In this document: piece after piece, positions 8,736 through 17,849 of the stretch | Position numbering within the stretch: the first letter of the stretch is position 1 | Layout: the number at the start of each line of letters is the position of its first letter | Assembly (NCBI RefSeq): GCF_009828065.1 | Contig: NZ_WTYK01000001.1 | Coordinates: forward strand, 496,001-560,000 | DNA: 64,000 nucleotides | Source: Croceibacterium soli | Lineage (GTDB): Bacteria > Pseudomonadota > Alphaproteobacteria > Sphingomonadales > Sphingomonadaceae | Direction: 5' to 3' | Made by a program: the position numbers and the translations under genes | The notes under the pieces: generated by a model | Seen by the model: only the letters and a program-made list of their open reading frames with translations | Told to the model about the DNA's origin: nothing | The model's database searches: none

Positions 8736-9238
8736 GCGAAAGCGCGCGCAGCTACGCCCGGGACCGCGCCGAAATCCTGGATCTCATGGCGCGCTACCTT
8801 CTCGCGATGGATTACCACGACTGCGATGCCTACGCCGAATGCTTCACCGAAGACGGCGTGCTCGATTACGCGATGGGCCGGCTGGAAGGGCGGGAGGCGA
8901 TCCGCGCCGAAGCACGGGTGTTCAAGGACAAAGTCGGCGAGATCTTCAAGGACTGGCAGGGCGACCCCGCCAAGCTCCGCCACACCATCGGCCAGCAAGC
9001 GATTCGGGTCGAAGGGGACCGGGCGTGGAACACCGGGTTCTGGTGGGAAATGACCAACGGCGGCCCCGAAGGCGCGCTGGCGACCCCATCGTTCGGCACG
9101 TACCAGGACGAGCTGGCGCGGGTCGGCGGGCGCTGGCTGTTCACCCTGCGCAAGATCTACAACGAGTTCCTGCCCGGCCGCGAGTCAGGATCGGTCAATC
9201 CGGTGCGCGCGATGGATGCGGCTGCGGACCGGAGCTGA
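8732..9238 (+). CDS. SnoaL-like (NTF2-fold) protein, second of a tandem pair
   Basis: 168 residues, GTG start overlapping the previous stop codon by four bases. It parallels its neighbour block by block: ARDRAEILDLMARYLLAMDYHDCDAYAECFTEDGVLDYAMG, LRHTIGQQAIRVEGDRAWNTGFWWEM and RWLFTLRKIYNEFLPGRESGSVNPVRAMD. Shared ends such as NPVRVMD/NPVRAMD indicate a local duplication. The two may form a heteromer or act on successive or related substrates. The SDR gene starts 13 bp downstream, so the three genes are probably one operon. No reaction can be assigned from sequence. Confidence 0.83.
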   Translation: MSESARSYARDRAEILDLMARYLLAMDYHDCDAYAECFTEDGVLDYAMGRLEGREAIRAEARVFKDKVGEIFKDWQGDPAKLRHTIGQQAIRVEGDRAWNTGFWWEMTNGGPEGALATPSFGTYQDELARVGGRWLFTLRKIYNEFLPGRESGSVNPVRAMDAAADRS

Positions 9239-9251
9239 AGAGAGGAACGCA

Positions 9252-10169
9252 ATGATCGATTTCGCGGGCCGCACGGCTTTCGTCACCGGCGGCGCCAATG
9301 GCGTGGGCTTGGGCATCGTCCGCAACCTACTGGAGGCGGGAGCCAAAGTAGCGATCGCCGACATTCGCGCCGAATCCATCGACAAAGCGCTTGAACGTCT
9401 CGACAACCGCGAGGTCATGGGCGTGCAGCTCGATGTCACATCGCGGGACGGGTTCAAGGCGGCGGCGGACCGGGTCGAGGCCGAGTTCGGGCCCGTCAGC
9501 CTGCTGTTCAACAACGCCGGGATCAACCTCTTCCAGACCATCGAGGACAGCTCCTACGACGATTGGGACTGGGTACTCGGGGTGAATTTGTTCGGCGTTA
9601 TCAACGGCGTGCAGACTTTCGCGCCGCGCCTGAAGGCGCGGGCGCTGTCGGGCGAAGTGCAGGGCGGGCGCATCTGCAACACCGCCAGCATGGCCAGTTT
9701 CATCGCCGGTGGCGCGCCGGGGATCTACAACACCGCCAAGTTCGCCGTGCGCGGGCTGTCGTACTCACTGCGCCATTCGATGTATCAATACGGCGTCGGC
9801 GTATCGGTCGTGCATCCGGGCCTGGTGAAGAGCCACATCTACGCCAGCGACGAGGTTCGGCCGGACGCGCTCAAGGGCGCGATGAAGCCGGTCGATCCCG
9901 CAGCGGTCGAGCGTCTCTCGGGCATCCACGAGTTTGGCATGGAGCCGGACGTCATCGGCGCGCGGATCCTCGAAGGCGTGCGGGAAAACCGCGCCAACAT
10001 CTTCACCCATCCGGACCACGAGGACGAACTGCGCGAACTGTTCGACGAGACCCTGGCCGATTACCGCGACTACCCGCAGGATCCCGGCTACGAGCAGCGC
10101 ATCGCGTTCGAGAAGATGCGGCGCGACGGCTTTGCGGAAACGCGCCGCAAGGCGAGCGAGATCGAATGA
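9252..10169 (+). CDS. SDR oxidoreductase, LigD/LigL/LigN-like C-alpha dehydrogenase candidate
   Basis: 305 residues, a classical short-chain dehydrogenase with a longer C-terminus than the usual 250. It has TGGANGVG at 13-20 (NAD-binding), FNNAG at 86-90, Ser146, Tyr159 and Lys163 (catalytic triad, YNTAKFAV). The opening (MIDFAGRTAFVTGG), the YDDWDWVLGVNLFGVINGVQTF block and a C-terminal tail with PDHEDELRE resemble the sphingomonad enzymes LigD, LigL, LigN and LigO. Those oxidise the C-alpha alcohol of beta-aryl-ether lignin dimers. Substrate assignment is inferred. It follows the tandem SnoaL-like genes in the same direction. Confidence 0.8.
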   Translation: MIDFAGRTAFVTGGANGVGLGIVRNLLEAGAKVAIADIRAESIDKALERLDNREVMGVQLDVTSRDGFKAAADRVEAEFGPVSLLFNNAGINLFQTIEDSSYDDWDWVLGVNLFGVINGVQTFAPRLKARALSGEVQGGRICNTASMASFIAGGAPGIYNTAKFAVRGLSYSLRHSMYQYGVGVSVVHPGLVKSHIYASDEVRPDALKGAMKPVDPAAVERLSGIHEFGMEPDVIGARILEGVRENRANIFTHPDHEDELRELFDETLADYRDYPQDPGYEQRIAFEKMRRDGFAETRRKASEIE

Positions 10170-10206
10170 CGGCTGCGGTTCAGCTTCCCGGCGCTAAGGC
10201 GGCGGG

Positions 10207-10575
10207 ATGAACATCCGCCTTCCGCTCCTCGCCGCGCTCGGGGCGCTCACGCCGCTCTCCGCCGCCGCGCAGGATGCGCCGCCGCCCGCGCTCACGCTCG
10301 AACAGCGGACCATGATCCACTGTTCCGCGGCTTTCGCCCTGGTTGCCAACCGCCAGCAGGGCGGCGAGCAGGAGGCGCTGGCGTTTCCCGCCGTCGGGGA
10401 GCGCGGGCGCGAGTACTTCGTCCGCGCGATGGCTTCGCTGATGGACTCGGCCGGGCTCGACCGCGCCGCGGTCGCAGCGCTGCTCGATGCCGAGGCGCGC
10501 AACCTCGCCGACAGCAAGGCGCTCTATAAGGCCATGCCGGGCTGCCTGCTCGCGCTGGACGCATCGGGCCTTTGA
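10207..10575 (+). CDS. Small secreted hypothetical protein
   Basis: 122 residues. Residues 1-22 (MNIRLPLLAALGALTPLSAAAQ) are a clear Sec signal peptide ending in an AAAQ cleavage site. The mature part is Ala-rich and contains two cysteines (IHCSAAFALV and MPGCLLAL). These could form one disulfide in the periplasm. I do not recognise a named family. It lies 37 bp after the SDR and 71 bp before the GST-fold gene, on the same strand. Confidence 0.7.
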   Translation: MNIRLPLLAALGALTPLSAAAQDAPPPALTLEQRTMIHCSAAFALVANRQQGGEQEALAFPAVGERGREYFVRAMASLMDSAGLDRAAVAALLDAEARNLADSKALYKAMPGCLLALDASGL

Positions 10576-10646
10576 TGCAGCTGAAAATCGCGCGTTAAGC
10601 CCTTCATCCACAAGGCGGCGCTGGACGCATCGCGCGCCTTGCGGCA

Positions 10647-11330
10647 ATGCGGGAAGCCATGTGGCAACTGCATTGTTTCCCCCTGTGCCCGTTCAGCCGC
10701 AAGGTCCGTCTCGCTCTCGCCGAGAAGGGAATCCAGTTCGAGCTGCAGCGTGAAAATCCCTGGGAAGGGACCGACGCGTTCTATGCGCTCAATCCCGCCG
10801 GCCGCACGCCCGTGTTGCGGGAGCCGGACAAGCGGATCACCCTGATCGACAGCCAAGCGATCTGCGAATACCTGGAGGAAACGGTCGACAAGTCGCCGCT
10901 GATCCTCGGCACGGCGGCCGGGCGGGCGGAGATCCGCCGGCTGGTGGCGCTGTTCGACGAGCAGTTCTTCGACGAAGTCACTCATCCAATGCTCAACGAG
11001 CGGATGAAGAAGCGGCTCGTGCTGCGAAGCCCGCCGGATTCCAAGACGCTGCGCGAGGCGATGCGCCTGGCGCACGAGCACCTCGACTATATCGACTGGC
11101 TGATCGACAACCGCCGCTGGCTGGCGGGCGCGCAGATGAGCCTGGCGGATTTCGCCGCCGCGGCGCAGATCTCGGTGGCCGACTATCTCGGCGGGATCGA
11201 CTGGTCGGGCCACGAAGAGGCGCACGCCTGGTATCGCGTGATGAAAAGCCGCCCGAGCTTCCGCCCGCTGCTGAACGAGAAGATGGAAGGGATCCCCGTT
11301 CCTGCCGGGTACGCCGATCCGAACAGTTGA
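10647..11330 (+). CDS. Glutathione S-transferase-fold protein, FzlA-like
   Basis: 227 residues with the GST fold. The N-terminal thioredoxin-like domain reads [24 protein letters not shown], then [11 protein letters not shown] and [11 protein letters not shown] (the cis-Pro and SNAIL-like segment). An all-helical C-terminal domain follows, with [17 protein letters not shown]. The [12 protein letters not shown] opening and overall length resemble FzlA, a GST-like protein that binds FtsZ in Caulobacter and related Alphaproteobacteria. A general GST is the alternative. An ATG also exists at 10659 (MWQLH), which would trim four residues and start right at the first beta strand. Confidence 0.7.
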   Translation: MREAMWQLHCFPLCPFSRKVRLALAEKGIQFELQRENPWEGTDAFYALNPAGRTPVLREPDKRITLIDSQAICEYLEETVDKSPLILGTAAGRAEIRRLVALFDEQFFDEVTHPMLNERMKKRLVLRSPPDSKTLREAMRLAHEHLDYIDWLIDNRRWLAGAQMSLADFAAAAQISVADYLGGIDWSGHEEAHAWYRVMKSRPSFRPLLNEKMEGIPVPAGYADPNS

Positions 11331-11409
11331 TCGAGGCTCGCAGGGGCGCGGACGCGTGAAGGTTGCCCATGCGCCTGCACATCCCATATTCGAGCGAAGG
11401 AGAGCTCTC

Positions 11410-11811
11410 ATGCCCGATAAGATCGAACTCACCGATGCCGAATGGCGCGAACGGCTGACGCCGGAACAGTACGCGATCCTGCGGCAGAAGGGCACCGAAC
11501 GGGCCTTCACCGGGGAGTACGAGAAGAACAAGGCGCCGGGCGAGTACGTCTGCGCCGGGTGCGGACAGCCGCTGTTCGAAAGCGACGACAAGTACGATTC
11601 CGGCTCCGGCTGGCCGAGCTTCACCCGCCCGGCCGAGGATGGTGCGGTCGAGGAGCACCGCGACATGTCGCACGGAATGGTGCGGACCGAAGTGGTCTGC
11701 GCGCGCTGCGAAGGGCACCTGGGCCACGTTTTCCCGGACGGACCCGGGCCGGAAGGGCTGCGCTATTGCGTCAACAGCGCGGCGCTTGCGTTCAAGCCGC
11801 AGGATGATTGA
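11410..11811 (+). CDS. msrB: Peptide-methionine (R)-S-oxide reductase MsrB
   Basis: 133 residues. It reduces the R-sulfoxide of methionine in proteins in the cytosol, using thioredoxin. The zinc-binding pairs are Cys48/Cys51 (CAGC) and Cys97/Cys100 (CARC). The GSGWPSF and [10 protein letters not shown] motifs are intact, and the catalytic cysteine is Cys120 in RYCVNSAAL. The frame is open upstream, but the ATG at 11410 follows GAAGGAGAGCTCTC, a strong ribosome-binding site. The companion msrA is present 12 kb away at 23874. Confidence 0.95.
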   Translation: MPDKIELTDAEWRERLTPEQYAILRQKGTERAFTGEYEKNKAPGEYVCAGCGQPLFESDDKYDSGSGWPSFTRPAEDGAVEEHRDMSHGMVRTEVVCARCEGHLGHVFPDGPGPEGLRYCVNSAALAFKPQDD

Positions 11812-11916
11812 AACGAAAACCCGGCAGGGCGTTAACGCAGCGTTCCGGTTGCTCTATGCACGGCGGCGCTGACTAACGGGCGACGGGACGCGCCCATTCA
11901 CGACTGACGGGATCAG

Positions 11917-14088
11917 ATGGCGACTAAGCGGGGCACGGGCTCCAACAACCGGAACAGCCAGAAGCGGCGGCAAACCAAGCCGGCGGGCCCGACGGGCTTT
12001 CGCCTGTGGCTGCGGCGACTGCTGGTATGGGGCAGCGGCCTGGCGGTGCTCGGGGCGTTCGCGCTGGCTTGCGCGGTGTTCTTCGCCGCGCGCTCGATGC
12101 CCGGCTATTCGGCGCTGATGAGCAGCCAGCAGGGCCAGATGATCATCGTCCGCGCCCGCGACGGCAGCGAGATCGTCAGCCTCGGGCCGAGCTACGGCGA
12201 ATGGCTTTACTCGGATGATATCCCGCAAGTGATGAAGGACGCGATGATCTCGGTTGAGGATCGCCGCTACTACTCCCACTTCGGGATCGACGCGATCGGC
12301 CTGGCGCGCGCCATCTATGTCTGGGCGACCGGCGACGAGCGGCTCGGTGCAACCTCCACGATCACCCAGCAGCTCGCCCGCAACATCTTCTTGAACTCCA
12401 ACCGGACCGTCGACCGCAAGCTGCGCGAGGCGGTGCTGGCGCTGGCGCTGGAGGCGAAGTTCTCCAAGGAGCAGATCCTCGAGCTCTACCTCAACAAAGT
12501 CTACTTCGGCGGCGGGGCCTACGGCATCGATTCCGCCAGCCGCAAGTTCTTCAGCCATCCGGCGACCGAGCTGTCGACGGCCGAGGCGGCGATCATCGCC
12601 GGGCTGGTCAAGGCGCCGAGCCACTATTCGCCCACGGCCGACGTCGATGCGGCAGTCTCCCGCGCCAACGTCGTGATCGAGCAGATGCGCAAATACGGCG
12701 CGCTCGATCCGGGGGAGGCAGCCGCGGTCGACGTGTCGGCGGTCAAGCTCAAGCCGGAGGAAGGGCAGAACTCGATCCGCTACTTCACCGACTGGGCGCT
12801 TCCCCAGCTCGACGTGCTGCTGCCCTACGACAGCTCCGAACCGATCGAAGTCTGGACCACGATCGACCTGAGCATGCAGCGCGCCGCCACTGCGGCGGTC
12901 ACAGCCAATGCCCCCGCCGGCACGCAAGGCGCGCTGGTCAGCATGGACCGCGACGGAGGGATCCTCGCCCTGGTCGGTGGGACCGACTATGTGAAATCGA
13001 ACTACAACCGCGCGACCGAGGCCGTCCGCCAGCCCGGCTCGGCGTGGAAGCTGTTCGTGTACCTGGCCGCACTCGAAGCCGGCTATACGCCCGACGACCG
13101 CGTGGTCGACGTGCCGGTGACGATCGATGGGTGGAGCCCGCGCAACTCGAACGGCCGGAACGTCGGCGAAATCGACGTCCGCACGGCCTTCGCCTATTCG
13201 ATCAACACCGTCGCCGCTCAGCTCGGCAACGAAGTGGGCTTCGGCACGGTCGCTTCGATGGCGCGGCGCTTCGGCATCACGACGCCGATTTCGACATATC
13301 CTTCCATGGTGCTGGGCAGTTCCGAAACCCGGCTGCTCGACATGACCCGGGCTTTCGCGGCGGTCTCGGCCGGGGGGCGCTCGATCGAGCCTTATGGCAT
13401 TCTTAAGGTGGCGACGACCTCCGGGGAAGTGCTCTACGAGCACGAGGCGGCGCGCAGCACGCAGCTCGTGCCGGACTATGTCGCCGCGGGGATGACCGAC
13501 CTGCTGCAGACGGCGGTCAACACCGGCACCGGCCGGGCGGCGCAGATCGGCCGGCCGGTCGCCGGCAAAACGGGCACCACCAGCTCCAACAAGGACGGCT
13601 GGTTCCTCGGCTTCTCCAGCGGCATCACCACCGGCGTGTGGATGGGGCGTGACGACGCCAGGGCCGTGCCCGGCCTGCAGGGCGGCACCGCGCCCGCGCG
13701 GGCCTTCGCCGCCTATATGCGGCATGCGGTGAAGGATCGGCCGGTGGAGCAGTTCGACACCGATCTGCAGTTGCCGGAGTGGCAGCTGGAGCCCGACGAC
13801 GAGGTCCTGTTCGGCGATCCGGAAGAGTATTACTTCATGGACGAAGAGGGCAACCTGGTCCCGCCGCCGGGACCGGACGAGCGCCGTGGCATGCCGTTCC
13901 CGCCGGACGAGGGCGTGCTGCCGCAGCGTCGGCCGGAACCGGGCGACCTGCCGGCGGCGGCCGGACCGCCGGCCGCGAGCGACGATTTCCTCGAACGCGC
14001 TACAGGTGGGGCGGTATCGCCCGAGCCGGGCGCGCGCCGTCGGGGAGCTCCGGGTGCTGCTCCGCCGCAAGGTGGCTTTCAACCGTAA
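11917..14088 (+). CDS. Class A penicillin-binding protein (PBP1A family)
   Basis: 723 residues. A basic cytoplasmic tail and one membrane helix (about 35-58) lead into a GT51 glycosyltransferase domain. That domain has catalytic Glu114 in SVEDRRYYSHFGID and the TSTITQQLARN motif. The transpeptidase domain carries Ser375-x-x-Lys378 (PGSAWK), SIN and Lys551-Thr-Gly (GKTGT). The enzyme polymerises and crosslinks peptidoglycan on the periplasmic side. The C-terminal ~90 residues are Pro/Gly/Glu-rich and look disordered. The length and domain order fit PBP1A/PbpC-like proteins of sphingomonads. Transcription converges on degP, separated by a GC-rich hairpin. Confidence 0.92.
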   Translation: MATKRGTGSNNRNSQKRRQTKPAGPTGFRLWLRRLLVWGSGLAVLGAFALACAVFFAARSMPGYSALMSSQQGQMIIVRARDGSEIVSLGPSYGEWLYSDDIPQVMKDAMISVEDRRYYSHFGIDAIGLARAIYVWATGDERLGATSTITQQLARNIFLNSNRTVDRKLREAVLALALEAKFSKEQILELYLNKVYFGGGAYGIDSASRKFFSHPATELSTAEAAIIAGLVKAPSHYSPTADVDAAVSRANVVIEQMRKYGALDPGEAAAVDVSAVKLKPEEGQNSIRYFTDWALPQLDVLLPYDSSEPIEVWTTIDLSMQRAATAAVTANAPAGTQGALVSMDRDGGILALVGGTDYVKSNYNRATEAVRQPGSAWKLFVYLAALEAGYTPDDRVVDVPVTIDGWSPRNSNGRNVGEIDVRTAFAYSINTVAAQLGNEVGFGTVASMARRFGITTPISTYPSMVLGSSETRLLDMTRAFAAVSAGGRSIEPYGILKVATTSGEVLYEHEAARSTQLVPDYVAAGMTDLLQTAVNTGTGRAAQIGRPVAGKTGTTSSNKDGWFLGFSSGITTGVWMGRDDARAVPGLQGGTAPARAFAAYMRHAVKDRPVEQFDTDLQLPEWQLEPDDEVLFGDPEEYYFMDEEGNLVPPPGPDERRGMPFPPDEGVLPQRRPEPGDLPAAAGPPAASDDFLERATGGAVSPEPGARRRGAPGAAPPQGGFQP

Positions 14089-14106
14089 GCGTAGTCGGGA
14101 AGAAGA

Positions 14107-14131
14107 GGGGCGGCCCGTACGGGACCGCCCC
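14107..14131. terminator. Hairpin between convergent PBP and degP genes
   Basis: GGGGCGG at 14107-14113 pairs with CCGCCCC at 14125-14131, and the centre (CCCGTACGGGA) pairs internally. There is no good T-tract on either strand, so it is a probable but weak bidirectional terminator. Confidence 0.5.
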
Positions 14132-14146
14132 TTCGAATTGGTATCC

Positions 14147-15667
14147 TCAGCGCAGCCGGACCGCGATGGACAAAGGCGGTCCGCCGCGGGCCTGAACCCG
14201 CAGCAGAACCGCCGGCCGGCCGGCAGCCTTGGCGGTGCGGATGACGTTCTCCAGCTCTTGCGGCGAGCTGATCGCGGCGCCGTTGGCGGAGAGGATCACA
14301 GTACCCCGCTGCAGGCCCTTCTGGGCCGCGTCGGCATTGGGATCGACGTCGGTCACCACCACGCCGCGAGTGCTTTCGCCCAGGCCTAGCTGGCGCGCGA
14401 TCTGCGGCGTCAGCGGAATGGCGCGAACGCCCAGCGACTGTTCGAGCATGCCCGATCCGGTGTTGCCTTGCGGCATCGGCTGGTCCTGCTCGGCGTTGGG
14501 ATCGAAGAACTGCTGCTGCAGTTGATCCTCGCTCGGCCGCCGCCCGACGGTGGCGTTCAGAGTGACGCGCTGGCCGTCGCGCAGGACCAGGAGCGGGACG
14601 CGCGTTCCGGGCGCGATGTTGGCCACGATGAAGGACAGCGTCTGGTCGCGGGTGACGTCCTTGCCGTCGACCTGCAGCACGACGTCGCCTGCCCGGAGGC
14701 CGGCCTTGTCGGCCGCTTCGCCCGGCTCGACCGCCTGGACGAACTCGCCGCGGTTTTCCGGGATGCCCAGCGCCGCCGCAAGGTCCTCGGTCATCTGCTG
14801 GATGCGCACGCCCAGATAGCCGCGCTGGATCTCCTCGCCTGCGATCAGTTTCTTGACGATCGGCTCGGCGATCTCGGCGGGGATGGCGAAGCCGATGCCC
14901 ACGCTGCCGCCGGTCGGCGAGAAGATCGCGTTGTTGATGCCGATCACGTTCCCTTCCATGTCGAACAGCGGGCCGCCCGAGTTGCCCCGGTTGATGCTCG
15001 CGTCGGTCTGGATGTAGCGGTCGTACGCCCCGCCCATGCCGGTGCTGCGCACCACTGCCGAGACGATGCCGGCGGTGACGGTGCCGCCCAGGCCGAACGG
15101 GTTGCCGATGGCGATCACCCAGTCGCCCACGCGGGCTTCCGCGGAATCGCCGAAGTGGACGAAGGGGAAGGCTTCGCGGCGCGAGATCTTCAGCACCGCA
15201 AGGTCGGAAGCGGCGTCGGTGCCGACGAGTTCGGCAGGATATTCGGTGCCGTCGGGCGTCGTGACGGTGATTTCCTCGACTCTCCCGCGACCGTCGGCGG
15301 TGACGACGTGGTTGTTGGTCACCACGTATCCGTCGGCCGAGATGATGAAGCCCGAACCAAGCGACTGCGCTTCGCGCGTCGCCGGCTGCCCGCCGCCGAA
15401 CAGGTCGGCGAACGGGGTGCCCGCGAAGGGATTGGTGTTCACCTGGATTCGCTGGCGGGTGGAGATGTTGACGACCGCCGGCTGCAGCTGCGCAGTCAGT
15501 TCGGCGAAGCTGCCGGGGGCGCCGGGACGCGGCGCCACGCGGGCGATTTCGCTGTCGTCGTTCTGTGCGACCTGGGCGCCCGCGGGATTGCCGGTGACGA
15601 GCGACACGGTGGCTCCGCCCAGCAACAGGGCCGAGGTGATAGCGTAAGAGTAGCGCACTGGCTTCAC
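14147..15667 (-). CDS. degP: Periplasmic serine protease, Do/DegP family
   Basis: 506 residues. It begins with an N-terminal signal segment (about 1-31) ending near AGAQ, then a trypsin-like protease domain with the triad His120 (VTNNHVV), Asp155 (ASDLAVLK) and Ser230 (RGNSGGP). Two PDZ domains follow (around 290-370 and 420-500). It degrades or refolds damaged envelope proteins in the periplasm. The start is a GTG at 15667; the next methionines would remove the signal peptide. It is the third gene of an hflK-hflC-degP set on the minus strand, with a 93-bp gap after hflC. DegQ or MucD would be alternative names for the same family. Confidence 0.9.
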   Translation of the reverse strand: MKPVRYSYAITSALLLGGATVSLVTGNPAGAQVAQNDDSEIARVAPRPGAPGSFAELTAQLQPAVVNISTRQRIQVNTNPFAGTPFADLFGGGQPATREAQSLGSGFIISADGYVVTNNHVVTADGRGRVEEITVTTPDGTEYPAELVGTDAASDLAVLKISRREAFPFVHFGDSAEARVGDWVIAIGNPFGLGGTVTAGIVSAVVRSTGMGGAYDRYIQTDASINRGNSGGPLFDMEGNVIGINNAIFSPTGGSVGIGFAIPAEIAEPIVKKLIAGEEIQRGYLGVRIQQMTEDLAAALGIPENRGEFVQAVEPGEAADKAGLRAGDVVLQVDGKDVTRDQTLSFIVANIAPGTRVPLLVLRDGQRVTLNATVGRRPSEDQLQQQFFDPNAEQDQPMPQGNTGSGMLEQSLGVRAIPLTPQIARQLGLGESTRGVVVTDVDPNADAAQKGLQRGTVILSANGAAISSPQELENVIRTAKAAGRPAVLLRVQARGGPPLSIAVRLR

Positions 15668-15760
15668 GTCCTCTTTATCCTCTCTTGTGGGGTGCCTGGG
15701 CGCCCCTGGGGAAACTTCCCGCGATTCAGCTTCTGCCGGCTGAACCCGAGTTTAATGCCG

Positions 15761-16603
15761 TCAGCGCCCGCGGAACTGGCGCAAGTACTCGTTGTCCGGC
15801 GACAGGATGATCGAGCTTTCGGCATCGCCGTTCTCGAACGTCCGCCGGTAGCTCTCCATCGCCCGGTAGAAGTCGTAGAATTCCGGGTCCTTGCCATAAG
15901 CCGTGGCATAGATGCGGGCGGCTTCGGCATCCGCCTCTGCGCGGATGACCTGCGCATCGCGCTGGCCGCCGGCGCGAATGGCCGCCGCTTCCTGCTCGCG
16001 GTCGGTCTGCATGCGGCGGTAGGCGGCCTCGAGCGGAGTGCCGTCGGGCAGGTCGGCGCGCTTGATGCGAACGTCGATGACCTGGGCGCCGTACTGGCGC
16101 GCCTGCTGGTCGAGCGCGTCGCGGATGTTGGACATCGCCGTGCCGCGCTCGGCGGTCAGCAGGCTGGCGAAGCTGCGCCGGCCGAGTTCCTGCCGCAGCA
16201 CCGAGTTGAGGATCGGCGTAAGCTGGCTGCGCAGGTTGTCCTCCGTGCCGGCGTTGCGCACCATTGCGACCGGATCGATGATCCGGAAGCGGGCATAGGC
16301 ATCGACCTGCAGCCGCTGCTGGTCGTTGGAGAGCACCTGCTGGCGCTCCATGTCGAGGTCTAGAACACGCCGGTCGACATGCTGCACCCGCTCGAAGAAC
16401 GGGATGCGCAGGGCCAGCCCGGCGCCCGTCTCGCCATAAGGCACGTTCGGCCGGAACTGGTTGATCACCCGCACCGGCTCACCCGTGCGCACGACCACGC
16501 CCTGCTGCGTTTCCGGCACGACGACCATGCTCGACAGCAGGGCCACGAGCAGCGCGGCGGCGACGATGAGCGGCAGCTTGTGCCGTTCCCACACGTTGTT
16601 CAT
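15761..16603 (-). CDS. hflC: HflC, membrane protease-regulating SPFH/band 7 protein
   Basis: 280 residues. One N-terminal membrane helix (LPLIVAAALLVALLSSMVVV) precedes a periplasm-facing SPFH domain: ETQQGVVVRTGEPVRV, GLALRIPFFERVQHVDRRVLDLDME and DAYARFRIIDP. The helical tail has REQEAAAIRAGGQRDAQVIRAEADAEA. HflC forms a large complex with HflK that encloses FtsH and limits its proteolysis. The start ATG follows the hflK stop codon by one base, so translation is coupled. The ending EFYDFYRAMESYRRTF...DNEYLRQFR is typical of HflC. Confidence 0.93.
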   Translation of the reverse strand: MNNVWERHKLPLIVAAALLVALLSSMVVVPETQQGVVVRTGEPVRVINQFRPNVPYGETGAGLALRIPFFERVQHVDRRVLDLDMERQQVLSNDQQRLQVDAYARFRIIDPVAMVRNAGTEDNLRSQLTPILNSVLRQELGRRSFASLLTAERGTAMSNIRDALDQQARQYGAQVIDVRIKRADLPDGTPLEAAYRRMQTDREQEAAAIRAGGQRDAQVIRAEADAEAARIYATAYGKDPEFYDFYRAMESYRRTFENGDAESSIILSPDNEYLRQFRGR

Positions 16604-16604
16604 G

Positions 16605-17759
16605 TTATTGGCCCCCCACAGGCGGCTGCGCAGGCTGCTGCGCACGGCGGCGCACTTCGGGGAGCGGCAAGTACGGCGTCACGTTGCCCGTCTCCACGAC
16701 GGTCTTGTCGGTCTTGCTCAACACGCTTTCCATGGTCTCGTAGTAGAGCCGCCGGCGGGTCACTTCCGGCGCCAAAGCGTACTCGGCGTAGATCTTGTCG
16801 AACGAGGCGGCATCGCCCTGCGCGCGGGCGAGGATCTGCTGGCGGTAGGCCTCTGCCCGGTTCAGCTCGGCATCGGCATCCTGCTGCGCGGCCGAAACGT
16901 CCTTGAACGCTTCCACCACGCGCGAAGGCGGGTCGGTCCGGTCGATCTCGACGCCCTGCACGGCGATGCCGGCCCGGTAGGTGTCGAGGATCTGCTGCAT
17001 GCGGGTGCGCACGCGTTCCTCGATCGCGGCGCGGCCGGCGCCGGAGAGGACCTGGTCGAGCTCGTGCTCGGCCACGGACGAGCGCATCGCCGCCTCAGCG
17101 ACTTCGCGAATCGTCTCGTCGGGCTCGGCGAGTTGGAAGCGGTACTGCTTCAGGTCCTTGATGTTCCAGCGGACGAGGTAGCTGAGATCGACCAGGTTCT
17201 GGTCGCCGGTGAGGATCAGCTTCTCCTCGGTGCCGCCGGGGATGTTCTCCGAACGGATCGAGGTCACGTCGGTCACGGCGACCTGCTCGATCGGCCAGGG
17301 CAGCGAGTAATTCAGGCCCGGGGTCATCGTGCGGGAGTACTTCCCGAGCACGGTGACGATGCCCTGTTCCTTGGGCCCGACCTGGTGGATCATCGAGAAG
17401 CCCAGCCAGACCACCGCAATGGCGCCGATCGCCAGCGGGAACCAGCTCTTGCCGCCGGGGCGCTGCGGGAAACGGAAATTCGGCCCACCGGGCCCGCCGC
17501 CGCGGCGCGGGCCTTCCGGACCGCGCTGGCGGAAGATGTCTTCGATCTTGGCGGAACGCCGCGGCGGCTCGTCGCCGCCACTGCCGCCGCCGCCGCCGGG
17601 CAGCCAGGGATTGCGCGGACCTTTCGGCGGATCCTCGGAAGAAGGACCGTCGCCGCCGCCGCTCTCACCGCCGCCATCAGGTGAAGGCTTGCCCCAGGGG
17701 CTGCGCTTGCCGGCCATTGCCAGCGTAATCTTCTGCTTGAACCCGCCCAGTCTTTCCAT
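16605..17759 (-). CDS. hflK: HflK, membrane protease-regulating SPFH/band 7 protein
   Basis: 384 residues. A long Gly/Pro-rich cytoplasmic N-terminus (residues ~15-85) comes before one membrane helix (WFPLAIGAIAVVWLGFSMI). The SPFH domain follows, with VGPKEQGIVTVLGKYSRTMTPGLNYSLPWPIE and an AVQGVEIDRTDPPSRVVEAFKDVSAAQQD segment characteristic of HflK. It partners HflC. The frame stays open well upstream. The ATG at 17759 is preceded by AAGGGTGGC and gives the usual HflK N-terminus. It is divergent from mrp with a 90-bp gap holding both promoters. Confidence 0.93.
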   Translation of the reverse strand: MERLGGFKQKITLAMAGKRSPWGKPSPDGGGESGGGDGPSSEDPPKGPRNPWLPGGGGGSGGDEPPRRSAKIEDIFRQRGPEGPRRGGGPGGPNFRFPQRPGGKSWFPLAIGAIAVVWLGFSMIHQVGPKEQGIVTVLGKYSRTMTPGLNYSLPWPIEQVAVTDVTSIRSENIPGGTEEKLILTGDQNLVDLSYLVRWNIKDLKQYRFQLAEPDETIREVAEAAMRSSVAEHELDQVLSGAGRAAIEERVRTRMQQILDTYRAGIAVQGVEIDRTDPPSRVVEAFKDVSAAQQDADAELNRAEAYRQQILARAQGDAASFDKIYAEYALAPEVTRRRLYYETMESVLSKTDKTVVETGNVTPYLPLPEVRRRAQQPAQPPVGGQ

Positions 17760-17849
17760 GCCACCCTTATAAGTACGGAGCCGGGGAAAAACAGGGGCTG
17801 GCCCAAGTTTTCGCTGCACGTGGGCGGCAGGTGCGCTAGCGGGGGCCCC

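Noticed and set aside
11854-14082. A 742-codon minus-strand frame opposite the PBP gene
   Set aside because: The plus strand encodes an intact class A PBP with all catalytic motifs. The opposite frame shows no family features.
14468-16363. A 631-codon plus-strand frame opposite degP and hflC
   Set aside because: DegP triad, PDZ domains and the SPFH domain are all on the minus strand. The plus frame is a composition artefact.
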